From positions 1 to 39,265 of the forward strand of contig NZ_WITC01000114.1 in assembly GCF_009601505.1 (NCBI RefSeq): a DNA stretch of 39,265 nucleotides, written 5' to 3'. The translations under genes and the position numbers were made by a program. The notes below the pieces were generated by a model. It made no database searches. It had not been told where the DNA came from and worked only from the letters and a program-made list of their open reading frames with translations. The stretch comes from Sinorhizobium terangae (GTDB taxonomy: Bacteria; Pseudomonadota; Alphaproteobacteria; Rhizobiales; Rhizobiaceae). Below, piece by piece: positions 1 to 6,948 of the stretch. Positions within the stretch are counted from its first letter, which is position 1; each line of letters opens with the position of its first letter.

Positions 1-1009
1 GCGGGTCGGCCGCCACGACAACTTCTTCGAACTCGGCGGCCACTCATTGTTGGCGGTGCAGCTGGCCAATCGAGCCCTTGATCTTGGGTTGAAGTTTAGC
101 GCCGTCGATATCTTCCAAGCGGCTGTTCTGCACCAGCTTGCATCAAGGGTCCAAATCGACTTTCACTGTCGTAGACCTGGACTGCTAACGGTTCGTGCCG
201 CGGGATCTCAACCGCCACTTTTCTTTGTTCCCACGGGTTATGGGGACTATTCGTATGTCCTCACTTTGATCAAGGAAGCAAATATAAGTTGTCCCGTCTA
301 TGCTCTGCCATGGCCGTCTTTCAATGACCTTTGCCCACTGACTCTCGAATCGATAGCGGCGCACGTCATTGCGTCGATCAAAGAAATCCAGCCACAAGGT
401 CCGTACCGCCTTGCCGGCTACTCATCAGGAGCGATTTTGGCTTATGCCATAGCCCAGCACTTACTGAACCTGAACGACGTTGTGTCATTCGTGGGCTTCA
501 TCGATGTTACGCTACCTGCAGCGCCATCAAGCATATCGGATGCACAAGCTGTAGCAGAGGTGATCTTTGAACCTCTCGAGTCCCTAGATGATAACACGTT
601 CGAAGTGTTGGAGAAATTTGCTAGGCAGAGCTCCGTGCCCGAGTTGCTCGAAAAGGCGCGGCAAATTGGGGCAATTGTTCCACAACTCCATTTCGGCGAT
701 CACGCCTTGAAATGTGCCTATTTCCACCGGGCGCTACGATCGTATCGAGTTCCATCTCTACCAATTAAGATATATCAGTTTTATGCCACCGATCCCTCCC
801 TCGATCTTCCGTCTCGGAGGGGCAAGAGTTCAGTAGCCCCAGAGGCAAGTTCGCCCATGCGCGGCTGGGACCGCATTTTGAGTGCGGCGGCCGTTCATAC
901 AGTTCCAGTTCCGGGCAATCACGTAACAATGATGAGCAATCCGGAAAACCGCAAAGCCCTGGCACGCATGTTGTTGAGAGCCTTAAACAGCGTTGCGCAT
1001 TTCAAGTGA
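1..1009 (+). CDS. Nonribosomal peptide synthetase, C-terminal carrier and thioesterase domains (5' partial)
   Basis: The reading frame is open from base 2, so the gene starts upstream of the window. The first codons give a peptidyl carrier motif (FFELGGHSLL). Its serine, about residue 15 of the visible part, would carry the phosphopantetheine arm. A type I thioesterase of the alpha/beta-hydrolase fold follows. The nucleophile sits in AGYSSGA (Ser near residue 141), an Asp in FIDVT is a plausible acid, and the late GNHVTMM supplies the catalytic His. Such a domain releases the finished peptide from the last module by hydrolysis or cyclisation. The product cannot be predicted because no adenylation domain is visible. 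The TTG at 47 is only an internal codon, not a start. It lies on the opposite strand to the neighbouring peptide precursors. Confidence 0.92.
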   Translation, partial: RVGRHDNFFELGGHSLLAVQLANRALDLGLKFSAVDIFQAAVLHQLASRVQIDFHCRRPGLLTVRAAGSQPPLFFVPTGYGDYSYVLTLIKEANISCPVYALPWPSFNDLCPLTLESIAAHVIASIKEIQPQGPYRLAGYSSGAILAYAIAQHLLNLNDVVSFVGFIDVTLPAAPSSISDAQAVAEVIFEPLESLDDNTFEVLEKFARQSSVPELLEKARQIGAIVPQLHFGDHALKCAYFHRALRSYRVPSLPIKIYQFYATDPSLDLPSRRGKSSVAPEASSPMRGWDRILSAAAVHTVPVPGNHVTMMSNPENRKALARMLLRALNSVAHFK

Positions 1010-1577
1010 TCGTGAGCTCCTTTTCGGAGCTTCCGGGATGCTTCCGCCTACAACTCGACCTGTGCACAAGATGCCTCATTCAAAACGAGGAAGCCTAATG
1101 CCAACCCAGAAATTCTCGATGCCAGATCGAGAAGTTAAAGGTGCAAGGCATGTCGGGCCTGACTGCATGCACTATCGTGCACACAATCTGAGTGAGGTGC
1201 CGTGCATGGTTGTCCGCGGCGCGTCCGTCTTGCTGGGTTGCGCCGGCCGCTGTCCGAAGTGGATGGCATCGCCTCCAGACATCGTCCACACGGGCTGCTC
1301 TGTGATAACTTTACGGTTGGGAGCAAACAAGGTGAGGCAATACGCGTCTCACCTTGTTGTCGCGCTGCACCAAGACAACGGAGTGGTCCGCACCGATAAG
1401 GCAAGGGCCCGGCCGTTCGAGATTCGCCAGAACCCGGATGGCGCGCCTGCGATGAATCGGGACAGCGCGCCATGGCCAAGTCGGAGCATCGACACTATCG
1501 GTAACATTCTTAGACGATGCGGGGGGCAATGCCGCGATTCGCGTCACCACGTCATAAGAGCAGACGCTTTCGCAATA
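1010..1577. other. Intergenic stretch without a recognisable gene
   Basis: Open frames occur on both strands (for example plus 993-1736 and minus 1135-1479), but their translations are rich in Arg, Pro and Cys, match no family I know, and overlap each other. The plus frame also runs through the antisense of the precursor gene at 1578-1772. I see no hairpin or repeat that stands out. Confidence 0.5.
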
Positions 1578-1772
1578 TCAATCGTGCCCTTGTACCGCCC
1601 TAGTTATAACGTCAGCAGCGAATGCTCCACCGAAAAGGAAAGTGCCTACTCTTCCGAGATGCTTAAGGAACTTGCCTGCCTTCCTCAGCCATCCCCATGC
1701 CCCCCCCGAAATTGCAGATGCTTCTTCAGGAGTTAGTTCGGTCACACCATAAGCTGACATCTCGATCTTCAT
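1578..1772 (-). CDS. Double-glycine leader peptide precursor 1 (cationic core)
   Basis: This 64-residue precursor has a 24-residue leader ending in SGG, with the block AYGVTELTPEEA shared with three other small genes here. Cutting after GG by a C39 peptidase would release a 40-residue peptide starting AWGWLRKAGKFLKHLGR. The core has Arg/Lys at several helix-spaced positions, aromatic residues and small Gly/Ala patches, so it looks like a cationic amphipathic helix. The start ATG at 1772 follows AGGTGG at a suitable distance. A sigma54-type promoter (1816-1832) and a possible NifA site (1913-1928) precede it. It is the only copy with a strongly cationic core; the others are mostly hydrophobic. 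Bacteriocin, signal or symbiotic effector are all possible; the sequence does not decide. Confidence 0.85.
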   Translation of the reverse strand: MKIEMSAYGVTELTPEEASAISGGAWGWLRKAGKFLKHLGRVGTFLFGGAFAADVITRAVQGHD

Positions 1773-1815
1773 TTTCCACCTTTCTTGTCTTGCTGGACTT
1801 GATAACGAAGAGAAA

Positions 1816-1832
1816 GCATAATTCGTGCCAAA
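1816..1832 (-). promoter_or_regulatory. Sigma54 (-24/-12) promoter of precursor 1
   Basis: On the minus strand this reads TTTGGCACG-AATT-ATGC, with GG and GC exactly ten bases apart, close to the TGGCAC-N5-TTGC consensus. It has the best -12 element of the four precursor promoters. The predicted start is near 1805, giving a leader of about 33 bases. Confidence 0.7.
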
Positions 1833-1912
1833 TCGCAGAATAGCTCAGAAAAAAATGTTCTTAGCTTTCAAGGCTTCAATGAGAGCCGGGGGACAAGGGG
1901 CGAACAACACCG

Positions 1913-1928
1913 TGTCGCGGCCTCGACA
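1913..1928. promoter_or_regulatory. Possible NifA upstream activator site of precursor 1 (TGT-N10-ACA)
   Basis: TGTCGCGGCCTCGACA fits TGT-N10-ACA and lies about 115 bases upstream of the predicted start. It shares the TGTCGC beginning with the sites before precursors 2 and 4. It lies next to an IS110 relic and seven bases off the spacing seen in the other two, so chance is possible. Confidence 0.45.
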
Positions 1929-1955
1929 AACGCCACAATGGGGACTCCCCATCGT

Positions 1956-2470
1956 TTAACAACCGGATTTTTGAGCGGCGAGAGAGGGGTCGAAGGTGGT
2001 GCCCGTTTTGAGCATGGCGCAGGCGACGGCAAGGAGGCGGTCGGCGACAGATCGCAGGGGCTCGACCGTGGCTGTGACCTCGGCTTCGAAGGGCGGGTAT
2101 TTCGATCGGCTTCTGAGGTCGTGTTGAACGGCGAGGCGCGCCCAAGGGTACATGGCGTTGGCCAGTCGGTCATGGCAGGCCTGTCTTCTGACAACGATGC
2201 AGCTCTTGCCGGAGCGCTTGGTGACCGGCGCGACTCCTGTCAAGCTGCGTAAGGCGGCGTAGTCACGCCGCTGCAGGGCATCGAACGCTTCTGCGAGCAG
2301 GGTGGCGAGGACGATCCGGCCCACTCCCGGTAGGGATGCGAGGATCTCTGCCTCATGCTGCTTCTTCTGCCCCCGCTCCACCTGCGCGTTTCGACGAGGC
2401 TAGCGGTGAGGCAATCGAGCCGATGATGCGCTCGTTTGAGCTGCCGGTCGGCGGCTTTCTCCACCGCACA
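1956..2470 (-). pseudogene. IS110-family transposase remnant
   Basis: The minus strand encodes the C-terminal half of an IS110/IS116/IS902 transposase: LASLPGVGRIVLATLLAEAF, then SLTGVAPVTKRSGKS, which is the C-terminal domain around the conserved serine. Residues from the middle of the protein (EKAADRQLKRAHHRLDCL) lie in a different frame up to about 2464, so there is a frameshift near 2385. The N-terminal catalytic DEDD part is missing. The relic separates precursor 1 from precursor 2. Confidence 0.8.
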
Positions 2471-2682
2471 ACGAGAACGTTAAGAGTGATGTCAATTGCG
2501 CAGGAAGAGCCTTAGAAATAGGCATATTCTGCAATGGTTACACCGAGAGATCCCGACACGGCCCGGAGTGTCGCGATCTCCAAAGGCCGACAATCGGAGT
2601 CAGAAAAGCGTACGCAGACACGCTCGGTGCAAATACATCGGCCATCAATGCTGTTAGCCAATGCCGGTTATGTTCTTCAAAG

Positions 2683-2859
2683 CTAGGAGCGATCCTTCAT
2701 TCTTTGTATCGCTTCGATTAAAGCTGCGGCCGTTATCAGTCCTATGCCCACGACGCCGCTAATCACCGCCAAAGGCGCCAACCAATTTCCTCCCGACGTT
2801 GCAAATGCTTCTTCAGGAGATAGTTCTGTTACACCATAGGCTGTCATATCAGTCTTCAT
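2683..2859 (-). CDS. Double-glycine leader peptide precursor 2 (hydrophobic core)
   Basis: This 58-residue precursor has a leader (AYGVTELSPEEAFATSGG) matching precursor 1, and a 34-residue core starting NWLAPLAVISGVVGIG and ending in a charged tail (IQRMKDRS). The core could form one membrane-spanning helix, as in many class II bacteriocins. I chose the ATG at 2859 because AGGAGA lies seven bases before it and because it aligns with the starts of the other copies; a start at 2880 would add seven residues that the others lack. Its promoter region (2938-3060) aligns without gaps with that of precursor 4. Confidence 0.85.
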   Translation of the reverse strand: MKTDMTAYGVTELSPEEAFATSGGNWLAPLAVISGVVGIGLITAAALIEAIQRMKDRS

Positions 2860-2938
2860 CGTTGTCTCCTTTTGTAGCACTCAAGCGATCAATCAATGCT
2901 CCGCGTCAGAGCTCCTCACCCGGGGCAACTAGAGGGAC

Positions 2939-2955
2939 TCAAGAAACGTGCCAAA
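2939..2955 (-). promoter_or_regulatory. Sigma54-type promoter of precursor 2
   Basis: The minus strand reads TTTGGCACG-TTTC-TTGA. The -24 GG and the -12 G have the right ten-base spacing, but the last base of the usual GC is A. The same GA is seen for precursors 3 and 4. Predicted start near 2928. Confidence 0.6.
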
Positions 2956-2975
2956 TGCCGGTAAGAGCCTCAAAA

Positions 2976-2996
2976 GAACAGTTCCGCATACTGTTC
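2976..2996. promoter_or_regulatory. Perfect palindrome GAACAGT-N7-ACTGTTC before precursor 2
   Basis: Seven-base arms are perfectly inverted around a seven-base centre (TCCGCAT). The site lies 36 bases upstream of the -12 G, the same position as its copy before precursor 4. It fits a dimeric regulator's operator. It is not the TGT-N10-ACA type. Confidence 0.6.
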
Positions 2997-3042
2997 AATG
3001 GTTTGCGCTCGAGAGCGCGGCAGTACGCTTGGCTGAACATAA

Positions 3043-3058
3043 TGTCGCGCACTTCACA
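3043..3058. promoter_or_regulatory. NifA-type upstream activator site of precursor 2
   Basis: TGTCGCGCACTTCACA matches TGT-N10-ACA, the NifA enhancer motif. It begins 103 bases upstream of the -12 G and about 115-122 bases from the predicted start, a normal distance for NifA. The copy before precursor 4 sits at exactly the same spacing. Confidence 0.65.
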
Positions 3059-3443
3059 AATCCGACAGCAGGGGCAATGCACCGGATGACGAAGTAGCGG
3101 CAATGTTGGTGGAAAACGACACCAGAGGCGTCCGCCCCATGGGACTGGCAAATCAGCAGCCTGATCCTTGTCCACCCCAAGGGGCGCATATGTGGACGCC
3201 TCCTTGGCAATACGAAAGCGGCACCATTCTCAGCTCGGTCGGTTGCAGTCATATGTTCGGCCTTTCGATGCGGTCCGTTGAGCCGCTGGCCCTGATGAAT
3301 CTCCGCGGATTGGATCCCTAAACACTCCAGCGCGCTCTAAGTCGCTGCACCCCTCGGGCTTTCCAAAGCCCGGCCCCTGACCGGTTCTCGTCAAGTGTAT
3401 TTCGTCCTCACCAACTCGTTGTCGCGTTCAAGCCCACGCCAAA
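3059..3443. other. Intergenic stretch between promoter 2 and the IS110 element
   Basis: I see no recognisable gene. The plus frame 3103-3321 gives a short unrecognised protein without a good ribosome site. The part next to 3443 is probably the terminal noncoding DNA of the IS110 element. Confidence 0.4.
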
Positions 3444-4547
3444 TTACGCGGGGATGACACGGTAAACCTCTCCTCTCGTCATGAGCGCCCAGGCTATGCG
3501 CGCCATCTTGTTGGCGAGGGCAACCGCGACGACTTTCGTAGGCTTTTTCTCCAGGAGCTTGCGGATCCACGCCGTCTTGGCGGACCCTTCTTCGCGGGCG
3601 AAGCGGATCACCGCCGTCGCTCCGACAACCAGCAATGTTCGAAGATATCCGTCGCCCATCTTGGTGATGCCTCCGAGCCTTTGCTTGCCGCCCGATGAAC
3701 TCTCTCTAGGCGTAAGGCCGAGCCAGGCGGCGAATTCACGGCCAGATTTGAAGGCTGTCGGGTCTGCGACTGTCGCTGCCATCGCTGTTGATGTCATGAC
3801 ACCAAATCCGGGAATAGTTTCCAATCGACGACTGGTCTCGTTGCCGCGATGTTCGCGCGCAATCTCGATTTCCAGTTCTTTGATGCGGTGACCCAACTCC
3901 ATGAGGCTTGCTGTCATGGGAGTGAGTGCAACCCGGACGAGATCGGGGAGGTCGTTTACTTCGTCCTTCGGCGCGTTTAGGGCCGCCAGCAGGGTACGAA
4001 TTCCTTGCGGCATGGCGATCCCGAATTCTGCCAGATGCGCGCGAATTGCGTTCGCCAGCATAGTTCGTTGCCGGACCAGAAGAGCTCGACAGCGATGCAG
4101 CATCAGAACCGATTGTTGGGCTGTCGTCTTCACGGCAACGAAGCGCATGTTCGGCCTCCTCACCGCTTCGCAGATGGCTTCGGCATCGGCCATGTCATTT
4201 TTGTTGCGCTTCACATAGGGTTTTACATAGGCCGGCGGCATCAGACGCACTGTGTGCCCAGATCGACCGATCTCCCGCGCCCAGTGATGCGCCGTTGCAC
4301 ACGCTTCGATGCCAACGAGGCAAGGTGAAAGTTTGCCGAAATAATCGATAACCTCCGAGCGGCGAAGACTCCGACGGATGCGAACATTGCCTTCATGATC
4401 AATGCCATGAACCGGAAAAACGTTTTTGGCCAGATCGAGCCCGATCGTGGTAATTTGCCCCGGACGCTCCTTGCTTTCCCGTGAGGCAACAGCAAAGCCA
4501 TATCATGGTTGCTACGCCGGTGGTCGAGGCGTCCACATCAGCACTCC
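3444..4547 (-). mobile_element. IS110-family insertion element, transposase lacking a clear start
   Basis: The frame ending at 3444 carries an almost whole IS110 transposase. Reading back past the GTG at 4250 it stays open to an in-frame TGA near 4504. That stretch includes the N-terminal DEDD signature start (ITTIGLDLAKNVFPVHGIDH) and the LVGIEACATAHHWAREI block. The C-terminal domain has ETIPGFGVMTSTAMA and GLTPRESSSGGKQRLGGI. No ATG, GTG or TTG stands before the N-terminal domain in this frame, so the start is lost, frameshifted or unusual. The 5' end of the element abuts the truncated precursor leader at 4548, which fixes the junction to within a few bases. Confidence 0.8.
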
Positions 4548-4667
4548 AATGGTGTGACCGAATTGACCCCCGAAGGAGCATCCAAAACTTCAGGAGGGTC
4601 TTGCCCACAACCCCTTTCGTGCGCCCGATTGACCCCATTAATCCGACACCTTTGCCGCCTGGTGTGA
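4548..4667 (+). pseudogene. Fifth double-glycine leader, truncated by IS110 (relic)
   Basis: On the plus strand, 4548-4598 translates as NGVTELTPEGASKTSGG. This is the second half of the shared leader with the same codon pattern (ATGGTGTGACCGAA is identical to the other genes). The first seven or so leader codons, the start and the promoter are gone, replaced by the end of the IS110 element. After GG the frame runs to a TGA at 4665-4667 with a core (SCPQPLSCARLTPLIRH) unlike the other peptides. One extra base after GG would instead open a proline-rich core to 4690. The gene is dead as it stands. It points the opposite way to the four other precursors. Confidence 0.7.
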
Positions 4668-4929
4668 AGGCGTCATCAAGCCTTCTTTGAGGCAATCTCA
4701 AAAGAGCATAGGGGGTAGCCCCCTATGACTCTGCTGGATCGCCGCGAAGTCTCCGTCCGAACCCTAGCCGCAGCAAGCCTAGCCGGCAGGCCCTCGCTCG
4801 GAGCTCTCAAAGAGTCGATGGTCTGGTCTTCGACGAGTACCGCGCTACTATTACGCTCATGTAAGTCGACGCACTTGAGAGTTGTATTTCTCATGTCGCT
4901 CGTTGCCAAAAATCGCGATCGCCTGCCAA

Positions 4930-5681
4930 GGAGGAGGCAGCCATGCTGCGTTTGCGGCCGGTGTGCTGAGTGCCCTGCTGGAGCCTCAGTTTCGGGATCG
5001 TTATCAGCTTCTGCCTTGAGTGGGACGTCGGGCGGCGCCATGCGCCGCGTTGGTGTGGTCCGGCCTGATCCGCGGCGCGACCTTCTCAGTCGTCACCTCG
5101 ACCTTGCGTCGTTGCCAAACGAGCCCCATCGTCGCGCGAGGCCGAAGCTCCTGATCGGGGTCACGGACATCATTCACGGCCTCGGAGTGGCGTTCGAGGG
5201 CGAGAGCTTGACCTATGATGAGTTGATCGCGTCGGCCGCGGTTCCCCCGCTCTTCCGTGCGGTGCAGGCTCACGGCACTCTCTTCTGGGATGGGCTCTTC
5301 AGCCGCAATCCTCCTGTGCGCGAATTCACCGAGTTGCCGGAGCGGCCAGACGAAATCTGGGTGGTGCAGATCAACCCGCAACAGGGGAAACGCGAGCCAC
5401 GGGCGATGCGGGAGATCATCGACCGCTGGAATGAGCTGTCTGGCAACCTGGCACCCAGCCAGGAATTGTATTTCATTACGAAAATCAATGAGCTGCTCGC
5501 CGAGCATCCCGCACTCGGTGCACGCTATAAACCTATCAACATCCGAGTCGTCGAACTCGAGGATGACCTGAACTATCCCTCAAAGCTGGACCGCTCCAGC
5601 CCCGTAATCGAGCGCCTGCTGCGAAACGGACAGGAGCGCGCAGCGTGGTTCTTCGACGACCGATCTCTGTGGCCACGATAG
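4930..5681 (+). pseudogene. Patatin-like phospholipase, multiply frameshifted
   Basis: Pieces of a patatin family lipase lie in three frames. The glycine-rich oxyanion region (GGSHAAFAAGVLSALLEPQF) begins near 4936 and hits a stop at about 5017-5019. The nucleophile motif ALSGTSGGAM follows in the next frame near 5018-5043. A third frame holds LVWSGLIRGATFSVVTSTLRR. The last frame is open from about 5140 to 5681 with the catalytic Asp in the block FWDGLFSRNPPVREF. At least two or three frame changes make it non-functional. The family hydrolyses acyl esters of membrane lipids. Confidence 0.75.
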
Positions 5682-5789
5682 CGAACGACGCGTTGTGGCG
5701 CACCTTTTTGTTTGGGCTCCTCGTCAACGCGGATCAACAAGGCTTCGGCCTTCGCGTCGAATCTTGGGGGCTGCTTACTAGTCAATCTC

Positions 5790-6180
5790 TCAGCGATCAT
5801 ATAGAGAGCGCATACTGTGCCATCTTCGCACCACGGGCTGAAGAAAAATCCAACGTTGCCCGTACCTGCCGCGGAAATCCCGGCCGAGAAGCATCCTCTG
5901 CGAGGAAATCCGAGGAGGCGGTATAAACGCCAGCGAGACGACGACCGCCACCACGCAGGTGATGGCGCCCATGGCCAACTGCGTGGCGATGTCCAATCGT
6001 TCAAGCGAAGCCTTCATCCAGAGTTGAACGACATAGGGGTGGGAGAGATAGAAGGAATAGGAGGCGTCGCCAAGCAGCACCAGAAAGGAGGAGAGCGGCA
6101 CCTTGTCAACGGGAGCCGACGCAATCGCCGCCACGAGGATCGCCGCAACAGACGATGCCAAGAGCAAATTCGATAATGAT
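5790..6180 (-). pseudogene. Acyltransferase-3 family C-terminal remnant
   Basis: The minus strand carries the motif VLLGDASYSFYLSHPYVVQL, typical of the last part of OafA/YrhL-type membrane acyltransferases, flanked by hydrophobic stretches (SVAAILVAAIASA and AMGAITCVVAVVVSLAF) that would be membrane helices. The N-terminal membrane part is missing and the frame ends in unrelated residues. Such proteins O-acylate surface sugars; this copy is a fragment. Confidence 0.65.
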
Positions 6181-6529
6181 CGGATTCGTGTAGAATTTCC
6201 ACACGACGTTACCTGACTTGAAACGCATTCATTGATGGCGCGGATCTTTGCCATCCAACAGTTTTGGCAATCTTCCGAACGGCGACAGGGAAAGTTGGCC
6301 ACAACTGAAAGACAGAGAGCGAATTTCTTTCGCGTGTACTTTTAGAGGTAGTCTGATGCCGCAAACAACTTTCGGCCAATCGGCTTATGTCGGGCCGGTG
6401 CAACGTGGGTGATTTGCGCCTTGCGTCCGATGGCTCGTCCCGCAAACTCCCGGGCGGCGTCCCGACAACGGTCGCCCTGACTCAGTCCTTCAGCCTTTCG
6501 AGAAAGCATAAGCCAATTGATTCTGGCCG

Positions 6530-6640
6530 TTCGACCCGAGCAGGTCGCCACAGAGCATTTCGATGTGGTCGTCATCGGTTCCGGTTTCGGCTCGGCGTTT
6601 TTCCTGCACGCCTTTTTACAGCGTCTCCGCGTCGGCGACT
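6530..6640 (+). pseudogene. GMC-type oxidoreductase N-terminal fragment
   Basis: The plus strand encodes HFDVVVIGSGFGSAFFLHAF, a FAD-binding Rossmann start (GxGxxG) as in glucose-methanol-choline oxidoreductases. Only this fold start is preserved; nothing later in the family follows. It overlaps, on the other strand, the tail of the DCC relic, so several gene scraps were joined here. Confidence 0.55.
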
Positions 6641-6752
6641 CTAAGATCACCCGAGCGTGCATCGACCAACACGACAGGGCTGCGGTTTCGCGCAATCGCA
6701 TGAACCGCACATAGCTTTGGCAGAAGATGCAATCGCCGTCGTAGACGATCAT
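6640..6752 (-). pseudogene. DCC-family (DUF393) protein N-terminal remnant
   Basis: The start MIVYDGDCIFCQSYVRFMRL carries the defining DxxC motif (YDGDCIFC) of the DCC family of small predicted thiol-disulfide proteins. The family continues with a VLVDARSGD block, which is found here in a shifted frame after ETAAL, so there is a frameshift near 6680. The rest is lost. Confidence 0.65.
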
Positions 6753-6948
6753 CGGGATTTCGCGCTTTTTTCATTGGGGCCCCGGATCAAAGCCGATGCA
6801 ATGCGACGCGAAGGAAGTTGGAGTGTCACTCGCGATTGTTCTGCATCGGATCTGACGCCACTGAGTTCCGTTGGAGCAACAACATGGTAGCGGGTCGTCG
6901 AGCGAAGTCCCGTCGCCGGGAACGTAGCGAATCCGGGAAATACTGTGA

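Noticed and set aside
993..1736. A 247-residue open frame on the plus strand
   Set aside because: It has a Cys/Arg/Pro-rich composition, no family match, no ribosome site, and it runs through the antisense of the better supported peptide gene at 1578-1772.
2976..2996. The palindrome as an alphaproteobacterial LexA box (GTTC-N7-GTTC)
   Set aside because: The two GTTC units here are eight bases apart, not seven, and the stronger feature is the inverted symmetry.
4481..4690. A plus-strand 69-residue protein with a proline-rich tail
   Set aside because: It begins inside the IS110 element in a frame unrelated to the transposase. Only the leader in the other frame has a family match, so the tail counts at most as a possible lost core.
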